Assembly (NCBI GenBank): GCA_903904735.1
Contig: CAIVDM010000040.1
Location: forward strand, 1 to 59,853
Reading direction: 5' to 3'
Length of the DNA stretch: 59,853 nucleotides
Source of the DNA: an uncultured delta proteobacterium
GTDB taxonomy: Bacteria > Bdellovibrionota_C > UBA2361 > OMII01
A model generated the notes under the pieces. That model was not told the DNA's origin and made no database searches. It worked only from the letters and a program-made list of their open reading frames with translations. Positions within the stretch are counted from its first letter, which is position 1; each line of letters starts with the position of its first letter. Below are positions 25,506 through 37,753 of the stretch, piece by piece. Both the position numbers and the translations under genes were made by a program.

Positions 25506-27890
25506 CTAGCTTCCCCCCGCGCTCTGAAGCGCTTTCGCGGCGGCGTCTTTCTTTTTCTTTTCCTCTTCCTTCTTGAGCCTCGTGTAATCAAGGTAGCTTA
25601 AGTTAGCCTGGATGTTGTCGGTGTTGCTGTACACGTAGGCGAGGAAGAACTCAGTAATGGTCGCTTTTCGGTTCTGAAGCTCCTCGCCGAGTCGCAGCAC
25701 AAGCGGCATACGGGTCTTATTCTCATTCTCGAAAGCCTCCCACCATTTTCGAGCGCTTCCGGTGGTGTTGTCCCAATCGAGGTTCTTCTTGACCTCTTCA
25801 AGCTTGGTTTGAACCTGGGCGTCTGACCAGCCGGCGGTGTTCGTGATACCCGCGGGCAATCCGCCGGGCGCGGTCGCCGCGCCGTTGTTATTCGCGGGTG
25901 GCGGCGCTTGTGGGGCTTCCTCGATATACTGAATCGGTTCAGCGCGGAGTTTGAGCTCTAGATCCTCGGCATCGAACTCTGAGAGACGTTTGAGCATCTC
26001 AGGTAGCTTGAAGAACGGAATGATATGCCCCTGAAACACCGGGGTGTTCGGCATGAAGAACGTGTTGATATTATCGGCGGGGCGTCCGATCTCATCCGGG
26101 GTCAAAACGGCGCGCTGCTGAACCTGTTCCTGAGTGCTGTCATTTCGGCTCGCGAAGACTTCAATCATCTTGCGGTTAGCGCCCGTCGATTGCGTTTGGA
26201 AGCGGATCGTCATCTGACCGCTTTCCTTCGACGCCCACTCGGAGTCTACCTGATCGAGCGCTGGCATGAAGATCTTGGTGCTAAAACCGGCGAGCACTGA
26301 GTCGGATTGGTCGTTGTAGTTCGCTTTTACTTGAGCGGTTGATTGGATCGCCGCGACGACGCTTACGTTACGAGAGCGGAGGGTGTTAAGCTTTACGTGA
26401 ATATCCGGGAGTCGTCCGAGGGCGCTGGCGAACTCGTCGATGACGAGTCCAACGGGTCGTGGAAGTCTATTGCTGGGGCACTGCTCGGCGCGTTTGGTGA
26501 GAAAGCGCAGGACCTCGACCACGATCACATTCGCCATCGGTCGAAGCATCTCTAACTCAGATTCTCGAAGCTCAACGATGAAGAGGGTCGGTTTGGAGAT
26601 AAGCTCCTCAATGTCTAGCTCCATCTTCGAAGTCGTGGCGCGAATAGCGGTCAGATCCCACGCGGAGAGACGCATACTTAATTCCGACATGATCGTGTCG
26701 GCGTTCTGAGAGCCGGAGCGAGCGAGTTCAACGAAGGTGCGCGAGTTTCGGATCGCGGACGGACGCGCCTCAAGCCAATCACACATCGGCTTCATGCCGG
26801 ACTGAACGATCTCGTGGATGCGTGGCATCGAGAGTAGTTCATTCGGATCGTGAAGAAGACCCGCCATGATTGAGTTCAGGATCGCTAGCGCGTTGTTTCG
26901 AAAGAATGGGCTGTCCGACTTAGCCTGGGGTTGATCAGTCGCGGAGATAATCGTTTGCGCGATAAGCTTACAATCGGTGTCGTCGTCAATTTTTCCGAGG
27001 ATATTCCAGCTGAGGGACCGCGCGCGGTCAAGGGGATTAAAGAGAAGGATGTTTTTCTCGGGGTTGTACTTACGGGTCATCGCGGCGAGTTTGCGCCACA
27101 TTTCAGGCTTGGAGTCGATGACGATGGTCGAGCATACTGGATCCATACAGTCGTTGTAGAGGATCGGTAATATAAAACGACTGGTCTTTCCGCTACCTGT
27201 CTTGGCTACGACAAGAACGTGTCTGTTTCGCTCATCTCGAGAGATGCAGAGTTTGCCAGTTGGAAACGCGAGGCCCTCGCTGCCCCGCAGTTCCGAGACG
27301 CTGAGGTAGGTATCCCCGGTCTTTCCCGAAGGCTTCATCCAATTGGCTATCTGTTCAGTATTAGCAAGATCGCCTGAGCCGAGCTCGTTGCTCATGGAGC
27401 GCTTGGGGCGACGAGCGTCGTCCTTGAACATCCTGTTAAACGAGAGATCTCCGATGATGACGCCTGTTTTTCGGTACTCGGAGATACTGTACCGTACGAC
27501 AAAAAACAGATACGCGGAGAGGACAACAAACAGCGATTCCTCCGCCACAAATCTGTTCGCCGCGGGACCGACCAGGAGTGCGATGAGTGGTTCGAGAACA
27601 GGAATCGGTGTAACTCCGCCAGCATCAGCTTGAAACGTGTCTAGAATACCCTGTACTGTGGTGGTTACGCGCCGTTGGTCGGTGAGGTGAAGCACCTCAG
27701 CGATGAAAAAGAGAAGACCCAATACACCGGGAATGAAGCTTCGTACGAGTGTGGTGTTTCCGGCGATGAAAAATTGGGCGATCAGACAGGCAACCGCGGC
27801 CATGCCGAGGGTGAGCAGTCCCACTACGGCTGGTAACTGATAGAACCAGTCGATAAAGTACAGTAGTAGTATCTCGATCGAACGCAACAT
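25506..27890 (-). CDS. Orphan VirD4/TraG-like coupling-protein ATPase
   Basis: This 794-residue membrane-anchored ATPase has four hydrophobic segments in the first ~135 residues. The motor domain follows: Walker A (AKTGSGKTS, about 228-236), SKPEMWRKLAAMTRKYNPEKN, LFNPLD, and Walker B (GLVIDEFASALGRLPDI), then AAIQSTAQ, which is typical of type IV coupling proteins that feed DNA or proteins into a type IV secretion channel. A ~155-residue C-terminal tail is Pro/Asn/Ala-rich, then Trp-rich helical, and ends in a Lys/Glu coiled coil; it may recruit substrates. No relaxase, VirB or pilus gene is in the window. It ends a run of minus-strand housekeeping genes. No good Shine-Dalgarno precedes the ATG. 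Confidence 0.85.
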   Translation of the reverse strand: MLRSIEILLLYFIDWFYQLPAVVGLLTLGMAAVACLIAQFFIAGNTTLVRSFIPGVLGLLFFIAEVLHLTDQRRVTTTVQGILDTFQADAGGVTPIPVLEPLIALLVGPAANRFVAEESLFVVLSAYLFFVVRYSISEYRKTGVIIGDLSFNRMFKDDARRPKRSMSNELGSGDLANTEQIANWMKPSGKTGDTYLSVSELRGSEGLAFPTGKLCISRDERNRHVLVVAKTGSGKTSRFILPILYNDCMDPVCSTIVIDSKPEMWRKLAAMTRKYNPEKNILLFNPLDRARSLSWNILGKIDDDTDCKLIAQTIISATDQPQAKSDSPFFRNNALAILNSIMAGLLHDPNELLSMPRIHEIVQSGMKPMCDWLEARPSAIRNSRTFVELARSGSQNADTIMSELSMRLSAWDLTAIRATTSKMELDIEELISKPTLFIVELRESELEMLRPMANVIVVEVLRFLTKRAEQCPSNRLPRPVGLVIDEFASALGRLPDIHVKLNTLRSRNVSVVAAIQSTAQVKANYNDQSDSVLAGFSTKIFMPALDQVDSEWASKESGQMTIRFQTQSTGANRKMIEVFASRNDSTQEQVQQRAVLTPDEIGRPADNINTFFMPNTPVFQGHIIPFFKLPEMLKRLSEFDAEDLELKLRAEPIQYIEEAPQAPPPANNNGAATAPGGLPAGITNTAGWSDAQVQTKLEEVKKNLDWDNTTGSARKWWEAFENENKTRMPLVLRLGEELQNRKATITEFFLAYVYSNTDNIQANLSYLDYTRLKKEEEKKKKDAAAKALQSAGGS

Positions 27891-28117
27891 GAGAGAGGAG
27901 CTATCCTACGAAAAACTCTTATTTGTTATGACTTAGTCGGACTCCAACGTGAGATTTTATCTCGCGTCTGTTCCTACAACTACCTTCGACCCTCGAATCA
28001 CAAACCGCTTGAGGCCATTTAAGACCCTAACTTATTGGAGCGTCGTCCCCTGTACTCGCGACCTACAGGGAATCAATCGGATATATTCCCGATTTTCTGC
28101 CTAGTTTCGCCCCAATT

Positions 28118-29266
28118 TCACACTCGTTCGATAACCGTCGCGATGCCCATGCCAAGCCCGATGCACATCGTGATAAGAGCGTATCTGCCCTTGGTTCGTT
28201 CGAGTTCGTCTAGGGCAGTGCCGATGAGCGCCGCGCCTGTCGCCCCAAGGGGGTGCCCGAGGGATATGCCTCCACCGTTTACATTCACCCGCTCTTCGGG
28301 GATGTTGAGTTCACGCATCGTCATGATCGGAACGGGGGCGAACGCCTCGTTGATCTCCCATACGTCGATGTCCTTAATCGACAGTCCCGCGCGCTTGAGT
28401 ACCTGCCTCGTCGCTTCGACGGGCCCTGTAAGCATCACGCGTGGCGGTGAGCCGATCGACACATGCGCGACTACTCGCGCGCGTGGAGTGAGGGAGTGTT
28501 GCTTCAGCGCGGATTCACTCGCCACCAAAATCGCCGCTGCGCCATCGACTATCGCGGAGGCGTTGCCGGCGGTGATGATGCCATTTTCCTTAAAGACGGT
28601 CTTCAGCGCGCCTAGTCCTTCGAGGGTCGTCTCTGGTCGAGGATTATCATCAACGGCGAGCGTGTGCTCCACACCATGCTCGTCTTTATAGGGAACTGGA
28701 ATTACGCTCTTCGCGAAACGATTGGAGTCGATCGCTTGCTTGGCGAGCTTTTGCGATCGTAAGGCAAAGGAGTCTGCGTCATTTCGAGTAATGTGAAACT
28801 GCTCGGCTAAGATCTCGGCCGCCACGCCTTGTTGCACGAGGTCAGGGTGGTGCTTCTTGAGCAGGGGGCTCTCTTCTCCGCCACTGTCGCTAAACATCGG
28901 CACGCGGGTCATGTGCTCAAGACCGCCTCCGATAGCGAGCTCATACTGCCCAGCTTGAACGCTGCTCGCGACAAAGTTAAGCGCTTGTTGTCCTGATCCG
29001 CACAGGCGATTGATGGTGGTCGCTGGGACCGTAAATGGCCAGCCCGCCGCGAGCACGCCGGCGCGACCAACACACCACCCCTGCTCAAGGGTCTGTGTGA
29101 CACATCCCACGAGCACATCCTCCACTACTTCGGGCGCTAGTTTCGATCGAGTCACGAGAGCGTTGAGGGGATAGGTGAGCAGATCTACGGGATGAACCGT
29201 TGAGAACTTTCCTTTTCGCCGCGCACGAGGGGTGCGAACCGCGTCAACGATGTAAGCTTGCTTCAT
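28118..29266 (-). CDS. Thiolase (acetyl-CoA acyltransferase)
   Basis: This 382-residue thiolase acts in beta-oxidation (FadA-like) or acetoacetyl-CoA formation. The acyl-accepting Cys89 is in NRLCGSGQQA, the catalytic His in NVNGGGISLGHPLGATGA, and the second Cys near the C-terminus in TMCIGLGMGIA. The NEAFA motif (WEINEAFAPV) is present. I chose the ATG at 29266, preceded by GGGAGG, giving the standard MKQAYIVDAVRTP start; the longer frame adds 16 atypical residues. It lies downstream of the OmpA-like gene, 75 nt apart on the same strand. No acyl-CoA dehydrogenase or FadB partner is nearby. Confidence 0.92.
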   Translation of the reverse strand: MKQAYIVDAVRTPRARRKGKFSTVHPVDLLTYPLNALVTRSKLAPEVVEDVLVGCVTQTLEQGWCVGRAGVLAAGWPFTVPATTINRLCGSGQQALNFVASSVQAGQYELAIGGGLEHMTRVPMFSDSGGEESPLLKKHHPDLVQQGVAAEILAEQFHITRNDADSFALRSQKLAKQAIDSNRFAKSVIPVPYKDEHGVEHTLAVDDNPRPETTLEGLGALKTVFKENGIITAGNASAIVDGAAAILVASESALKQHSLTPRARVVAHVSIGSPPRVMLTGPVEATRQVLKRAGLSIKDIDVWEINEAFAPVPIMTMRELNIPEERVNVNGGGISLGHPLGATGAALIGTALDELERTKGRYALITMCIGLGMGIATVIERV

Positions 29267-29341
29267 AGGGGGCCTCCCAATTGCTGTAGATCTTGGTCTA
29301 TCTCGCGGTAACACGCAACCGTTGTCACAGGGATCTCGACA

Positions 29342-30058
29342 CTATCGGATGATCGAGATCTCGGTGCGTCGATTAAGTTGGCGACCCGCGGCTGTTCTGT
29401 TCGTGGCGATTGGCCGTTTCGCGGCAAAGCTGTCGATCTTTATCTGATCGAGGGCAATCCCTCGTCCGGCCAAGTATGCCGCCACTGAATCGGCGCGACC
29501 ACGCGCGAGCTTCTCGTTATAATCTGCTCGTCCCGTCTCATCGGTATGACCGACCACGTACACCGCGTGAAACCCGCGTGACGCCTTGATAGTCTCAGCT
29601 ACCTTCTCAAGGGCGGATATCGCCCCAAGGCGTAGATTCGTTTGATCCTCGTCAAAGTACGCCGTATAGACGCCACCGACTGGATCTATATTCCCGCTTG
29701 AGTCGAGGGAGGACTGCAGTTTGGCCAGCTCCATATGGGTCGCCGCGCTTTGTACCTTTAATCCAGAGAGCTGCCTGTTCTGGTCGAGTTGCACGCTCTC
29801 TTCGAGGTCGTATCCCATACCCATGAGCATTCCTGCGGCAGCCCCGAGTCCGGCTCCCACGGCAACTCCCTTGCCCGGAGTGTCGGTCACTTGATTGCCG
29901 ACGACGGCTCCGGCGCCCGCTCCCCATCCGGCGCCTAGGATCGCCCCCGCTATTGTCTTGTCTGGTCCAGCTTGAGGACGCTCGCACGCGGTAGCGGCGG
30001 AAAGCGTGATACAGAGCCCGATGAAGCGAAGTGAGGCACCGCGAGTAAAGGCTGGCAT
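29342..30058 (-). CDS. OmpA-domain lipoprotein with glycine zipper
   Basis: This 238-residue outer-membrane lipoprotein has a signal peptide ending in a lipobox-like SAATAC, so the mature protein probably starts at Cys. Residues 35-85 form a glycine-zipper segment (AGAILGAGWGAGAGAVVG, GVAVGAGLGAAAGMLMGMG). The C-terminal ~110 residues form an OmpA peptidoglycan-binding domain, with VVGHTDETGRADYN, LARGRADSVAAYL and the terminal NRRTEI. This layout matches YiaD/Pal-like proteins that tether the outer membrane to the cell wall. It follows lnt on the same strand, separated by a 183-nt palindrome, which could influence its expression. Confidence 0.88.
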   Translation of the reverse strand: MPAFTRGASLRFIGLCITLSAATACERPQAGPDKTIAGAILGAGWGAGAGAVVGNQVTDTPGKGVAVGAGLGAAAGMLMGMGYDLEESVQLDQNRQLSGLKVQSAATHMELAKLQSSLDSSGNIDPVGGVYTAYFDEDQTNLRLGAISALEKVAETIKASRGFHAVYVVGHTDETGRADYNEKLARGRADSVAAYLAGRGIALDQIKIDSFAAKRPIATNRTAAGRQLNRRTEISIIR

Positions 30059-30134
30059 GACTATCTCCTGTTATTCCTTTTGGGTCCCGTGAGCGTATAG
30101 CCTGAGGACCACGGCGTATCATCGCCGCTGTCTT

Positions 30135-30317
30135 GCAGGGTGGTAAAAAATGGTTCCGTCGTTAGCATTTTGAGAGTTTTGACGAAACGAGGCGGAGGCG
30201 ACGAAAAAACCGGAGGCGTATCCGCTGAGATACGATGAGGATTTTTTCGGCGACTCCAACGAAGTTGCAGTCGAACTATCGAAATGCGCAACAGGAAATC
30301 ATTTTTCACCACCCTGC
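30135..30317. repeat. 183-nt imperfect palindrome (foldback element)
   Basis: The whole intergenic segment between lnt and the OmpA-like gene is one near-symmetric inverted repeat. The outer ends are perfect (GCAGGGTGGT at 30135-30144 against ACCACCCTGC at 30308-30317) and continue as similar arms: GGTAAAAAATGGTTCC versus, in complement, GGTGAAAAATGATTTCC; then GCATTTTGAGAGTT versus GCATTTCGATAGTT. The centre is CGTATC-CGCTGA-GATACG (30217-30234). The two arms are about 88 nt each with many compensating differences. It resembles a MITE-like foldback element or a long structured RNA. No coding potential or terminator T-tract is seen. I found no second copy by eye in this window. Confidence 0.8.
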
Positions 30318-30345
30318 CAGTTAGTTCGGACGTTTTTGGAGTTAC

Positions 30346-33563
<3,218 letters not shown>

Positions 33564-33580
<17 letters not shown>

Positions 33581-34046
33581 GTTGATAGGTAACGGAGCGG
33601 TGTCGACGCAGGTGTCGAGTCGCTCAGTCGCGCCGAATCAGCAAGGCTCCACCGAATATCTCTCGAATAAGGTAGCCGATAACTCTGACCAGCAACGTAG
33701 ACCAAATACATGGCAGCCACGACGACGCCGCGTCGCGGGAGTCGCCACTGATCTCACAAACGTTAAATCGATCCTCTCCAAGGTGCTCTCTCACAGAGGG
33801 ATGGATAAGCGCGTTGAACGCTATGAGTTTATTCTACACTGGCACTCAATCGTCGGTTCGCGATTAGCTGAGGTGACAAAGCCCGATTGTATCAGAAACA
33901 AAACATTGCTCGTGAACACGCTGCATTCGGTGTGGGCTCAAGAGCTCACCTTTATGAAGCCGATGCTTCTGCAGAAGTTATCGCACTACCTTAAGCCGGG
34001 GGACGTCGTTACTGACATGGTGTTCCGAGTCGGCGATATTTCCTAA
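33564..34046 (+). CDS. DUF721 (DciA-like) protein
   Basis: This ~160-residue protein has a disordered, basic N-terminal half and a C-terminal DUF721 domain: LTNVKSILSKVLSHRG, LHWHSIVGSRLAEVTKPDCIRNKTLLVNT, SVWAQELTFMKPMLLQKL. DciA-type DUF721 proteins help load the replicative helicase DnaB in bacteria lacking DnaC/DnaI. The GTG at 33564 is preceded by AAGGA; an upstream TTG at 33531 is less likely. It is translationally linked to ftsB-like. The role as helicase loader is inferred from the family. Confidence 0.78.
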
Positions 34047-34288
34047 GACACTGGATCTCCATAGATTCTAGCTCCGTGAGGTGCGTAGCGCGGCTTTGTC
34101 TGCTTACGCGCTGATATGGAATATCAGGTGGTTATCACGGTCATGCGACGGTGGTCTCCGATGTACCTGCCAGAACCTATCCTTATGTGACATCTCGGGT
34201 GGAAAGCTTCATATCTTCATTGATAGCCCTGGGGAGTGTTCTCAGAGAACGTACAGAATTAGTTCGCGTAATCGGAATCCGTTAGGTT

Positions 34289-36820
34289 ATGACGTTAGAC
34301 TTTTCCCGCAACCGCCCAACACAGCCTACGCAGTCGGTAGACCCACACGCTCGTCCAGACGGTCTCGCTGGCGCTGAATCGAGGCTAGAAGGAGCCTCGG
34401 AGATTCGTCGGGGTATCGCTCAGAACGCGGTCAATCATACCCGCGCCCAAGATGACTTTCACGAGACGATGACCTCTCAGGGACGTAGAGCGACACGTGA
34501 GCAGCTCGAACGAAGAACGTCAGAACCAAACGCCACGACACCTTCTCAGCCAGCCGCCCCTCTCATGCGCGCGCCAGTCGATGAGCGCGCGACTCAAACA
34601 TTGATGAAACAGCTTGAGCTCGAGCAGCAGCGACAAAAAGCCGCGGAAGAGCTTTCCGCCGCGCGCGCCGCGGCTCGACCAGTGCCGGTCGCGGCGCCAC
34701 AGCAGACAGAGCGTACCTTCCTGGCGAGCGCGGCCCAAGAAACTGTCGATGCGGGTAAAGGTTTCTTTCGCCTGTCGTGGGATGTAGGAAGCTTCTTTGT
34801 GAGCAAGGCAGGACAAGCGATCTCGGCTGGAGTTCGATACGGTCAGAAGGTGATAACCGACCCGGTTGGCGCGGTACATGACGCCGTGGAAGCCGCGACG
34901 AACGTGGCGGACGGTGTCGTGAAGGCGGGCGCGTGGGCAGTTGAGAAGGGCAAAGACGCGGTGGTGTGGGTAGCGGAGACGGGGCTTAATGCTCTGAAGG
35001 CCACGGGCGATGTCTTGGCAGATGTCGGCACTGGTATTGGAAAAGGGCTTCTTGCCACTGGAAGCGCCGCGCTCGGATTTGGCAAGGTGTTAGTCGGGCA
35101 GATGTCGTGGTCGCAACTTAGCCACCAGGTCTCTACTGAGTTTGCAGCGGCGGGAGCGCATCTCTCGAAGGCGTACGCGGTCGTCTCGAGTGGTGTGAAA
35201 TCTGTCGCGGGCTTCGCCTTGGAGCTCTCCAATTCGATCGGACTCACGGATATTTGTGCGGGAGCGTGGAAACTATCCACGGCCGGTCCTAAGTTCGCTG
35301 CTGATTTAGCGCGTGTCGCGATGGGACAAGCGACATTAGGGGAAGCGTTCTCAGGCCTCGGCAATAATCTGCTCGGCGCTGGTCAGTGTGTGGTGGGAGG
35401 ACTAAAGTGCCTCGGCGAGGTCACTGGTATTACTGACCTTTGTATGGCGGCCAAGCATGGCTTCCACGGTTTGGCGGCGTATGGCAGAGGTGACCAGGCG
35501 GCGGCTCAAGCCCACCTCACTCAGGCAGCTCTGCACGGAGCGTTTGCGGCGATGTCGATAGGGACCATCGCGGCTACGGTTGCTACTGCTGGCGCTGCCG
35601 CGCCGACGATCGCGGCTGTTGTTACGGGGCGCACAGCGTTAAAGGTTGGCGTCAAGCAGGTGCTAAATGTCGCGGCGAAGGAATTCTTCAAAGAGGGCGC
35701 GAAGACCGTCGCCAAGCAGGTAGAGAAGAGTGTCGCCAAGGAAGCATTGGACGTGCTTTCAAAAGAGGCGGGAGGCAAAGCCCTTATTAAACAGTTTCGA
35801 GATACGGCAGTAGAGCAACTAGGGGCGAAAGCGTCGAAAGTTGAAGTGGCGGAGCTCGTTGGAAGAAAGGCAATGACGCACCTCCATGAAGGGCTTGCTC
35901 GCGAGGCTTCGACCAGCGCGCACAAGGCGATGCATGAGTTAGTGCAGAAAGAGGGATTGGATACCCTCACCACTGAGAGGGTGAAAGCCATCCATCGCGA
36001 CGCGACGAGTGCGGCTGTCGAGAAACACCTTGAAAGACTTAACGTCAAGGGGCATGTGAGCGATGCCGCGCTTGAGCTGTTGCACTCAGTTCGGGATAAG
36101 AAGGTGCATCAAGCGGGCGCGGAGCTGGCGGAGAAGCTAGGAGTAAGCCAGAAAGAAGGCGTAACGATGGCGAAGAAGGCGCGAGCTGCCCTCATGAAGG
36201 GTTCGTCAGATGACGCCATCAAAGAGGAACTCACCGAGGGGATTTCGAAGCACTTATCTGACATCCTCAAAGAAGATATGGAGCATGCCTATAAGGATCA
36301 ATCGCGAAAGATCCTGCGAGGCGAGCTCGATGAGCCGTGGGCGAAAGAACTCTCAGAGTCGGTAGAGAAGCGAGCCAAGCAGCTTGGAAAGAGTAAGGAC
36401 GAATTGGTTGACGAATTTGTCGATGCGGGTTGGGAAGGCGCGAAGGAAGGAATCGAGAAAGCTGTCCGAAAAGTAGTCCGAGAGGGTATTGATGACGCGT
36501 TTAAGCGCTTCCGTCAGATTAGGCTCCGCGCTGGATTGGGTGATGTGGAGGCGGCCCCAGACCTGCGCGCCTTAGAGGGAGTAAAAGGGGACGAGGTAGT
36601 GAAAGGCGCGGCGGTCACTGAAGCCAAATTGGCCGAAGAGGCTCGCCCGAGTATGGGTGATATGGCGGCGACGACTCAGTATTCAGTGACCGAGGGTAAT
36701 GAGGTCGTTACCGTGACGCTGGCTTTTGATAATCGAGATAATCGATATCACGAGATCGGCAGAAATCGCGCCTCTATCAAGCGAGACAAAGAGGTCGACC
36801 CGAAGGCGACAGCGGCGTAG
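34289..36820 (+). CDS. Large Ala/Lys/Glu-rich helical protein of unknown function
   Basis: This 843-residue protein is not recognised. Residues 1-150 are polar and Arg/Gln/Thr-rich with Pro, probably disordered. Residues 150-420 are small-residue-rich amphipathic helices (for example DAVEAATNVADGVVKAGAWAVEKG), reminiscent of membrane-active or pore-forming segments, and peak in a hydrophobic stretch (MSIGTIAATVATAGAAAP). Residues 430-780 are highly charged helix/coiled coil with Lys/Glu heptads. A final ~60 residues form a separate beta-like domain. No signal peptide or enzymatic motif is visible. The layout resembles toxin- or effector-like proteins, which is an inference. It stands alone after a 242-nt gap that shows no other feature and converges with a winged-helix gene 10 nt downstream. 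Confidence 0.65.
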   Translation: MTLDFSRNRPTQPTQSVDPHARPDGLAGAESRLEGASEIRRGIAQNAVNHTRAQDDFHETMTSQGRRATREQLERRTSEPNATTPSQPAAPLMRAPVDERATQTLMKQLELEQQRQKAAEELSAARAAARPVPVAAPQQTERTFLASAAQETVDAGKGFFRLSWDVGSFFVSKAGQAISAGVRYGQKVITDPVGAVHDAVEAATNVADGVVKAGAWAVEKGKDAVVWVAETGLNALKATGDVLADVGTGIGKGLLATGSAALGFGKVLVGQMSWSQLSHQVSTEFAAAGAHLSKAYAVVSSGVKSVAGFALELSNSIGLTDICAGAWKLSTAGPKFAADLARVAMGQATLGEAFSGLGNNLLGAGQCVVGGLKCLGEVTGITDLCMAAKHGFHGLAAYGRGDQAAAQAHLTQAALHGAFAAMSIGTIAATVATAGAAAPTIAAVVTGRTALKVGVKQVLNVAAKEFFKEGAKTVAKQVEKSVAKEALDVLSKEAGGKALIKQFRDTAVEQLGAKASKVEVAELVGRKAMTHLHEGLAREASTSAHKAMHELVQKEGLDTLTTERVKAIHRDATSAAVEKHLERLNVKGHVSDAALELLHSVRDKKVHQAGAELAEKLGVSQKEGVTMAKKARAALMKGSSDDAIKEELTEGISKHLSDILKEDMEHAYKDQSRKILRGELDEPWAKELSESVEKRAKQLGKSKDELVDEFVDAGWEGAKEGIEKAVRKVVREGIDDAFKRFRQIRLRAGLGDVEAAPDLRALEGVKGDEVVKGAAVTEAKLAEEARPSMGDMAATTQYSVTEGNEVVTVTLAFDNRDNRYHEIGRNRASIKRDKEVDPKATAA

Positions 36821-36830
36821 GTAGGGTTCT

Positions 36831-37703
36831 TCAGCGCCGAGACTTCGCCGAGTCGGGCTTTGTCGCCAGTGTAGACGTAAACTGCTCAGCGAGAGATTGA
36901 GATCGTCTCTCGTTGTGGGAAATGGTGACTCGGTACGACAATTTCTGAAACTCAAGATCGTGGAAAGGAGTGTATGCCTTGGGCGCGGGAGGCGCGCGGA
37001 GGGCAAAGAACCTTCGAAAGACTTCGACAGCTTTCTTCGGATATTTCACCGATAAAATAAAAGGCGGCTTGATCGTGAGTGATGTATCCTCAGAGTGCTT
37101 GAACGAGGGAGTTTCGACCCGCCAGTGATGTCCGAATTGCCTTTGGGCGGCGATAATCTCGTCCGTCAGGGGGGATTTCGCCCCGAATAGGCCGTAGGCA
37201 GAGAGACCAGAGCGTCGAAACTCCTTTAGGAATGGTTGCGCCCGGTCGGGATAATAGGCGGCAAACCATGGGTACGGCACCCAGTGGAAGCTTGTTTTGG
37301 ATGTTCCGTGGAGTTGTAACGCTAGGACCATATTTGAGACGAAGCGATCCATCGCGTGAATGTCTGAGAAGCTCCATGAGCGGCTTTCCCCGTGGTCGGG
37401 CAAGAAGCTTGCGACTACCGAGGTCTCAGAATACGCGGCGATCCCACGCTCGATTAGCTCTTTTGAGTCGAGTAGCCAGGACAATGATAAGTAGAACTTG
37501 GCGTGACTTCTGTATACAACACGCAATGATTGTAATCTGCGCAGATCCTTGTATATACCCTGGACGGTGACGGTCTCGCCACGCAGCTTCGATACTCGAA
37601 CGCGTAGCGTTTCGGCGGATAGGCCGGGTTCCGCGAGGAGCGCCGTGATAATGTTAGACCAGATCGATTGGTCGATAGCCGGTATCATGTGGTGACGATA
37701 CAT
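36831..37703 (-). CDS. Winged-helix-like protein of unknown function
   Basis: This 290-residue protein has an N-terminal segment (about residues 12-70) that reads like a winged helix-turn-helix: SNIITALLAEPGLSAETL, a recognition-type helix VTVQGIYKDLRRLQ, then a wing-like VVYRSHAKFYLSL. The remainder is a mixed alpha/beta domain with several Trp/Phe/Tyr (HWVPYPWFAAYYPD), which could bind a small molecule. I do not recognise the family. It precedes rsmD and the E2 gene in reading order only by strand; it is transcribed after them (rsmD stop is 50 nt upstream), so it may be the last gene of that operon. A second ATG lies at 37688. Confidence 0.6.
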   Translation of the reverse strand: MYRHHMIPAIDQSIWSNIITALLAEPGLSAETLRVRVSKLRGETVTVQGIYKDLRRLQSLRVVYRSHAKFYLSLSWLLDSKELIERGIAAYSETSVVASFLPDHGESRSWSFSDIHAMDRFVSNMVLALQLHGTSKTSFHWVPYPWFAAYYPDRAQPFLKEFRRSGLSAYGLFGAKSPLTDEIIAAQRQFGHHWRVETPSFKHSEDTSLTIKPPFILSVKYPKKAVEVFRRFFALRAPPAPKAYTPFHDLEFQKLSYRVTISHNERRSQSLAEQFTSTLATKPDSAKSRR

Positions 37704-37753
37704 CGGAGAAGAGCCATCGGGAAAGGCACAAGAATTCGCTTCTCTTGACGGTC

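Noticed and set aside
25506..27890. Type IV secretion locus or integrative element
   Set aside because: Only the coupling protein is present; no VirB, relaxase, integrase, direct repeats or tRNA-associated attachment site.
30061..30312. Minus-strand open frame of 83 codons
   Set aside because: It lies within the long palindrome and its composition follows the inverted repeat.
34081..34377. Plus-strand open frame before the 843-residue gene
   Set aside because: It overlaps the start of the real gene in another frame and has no ribosome-binding site or family-like sequence.
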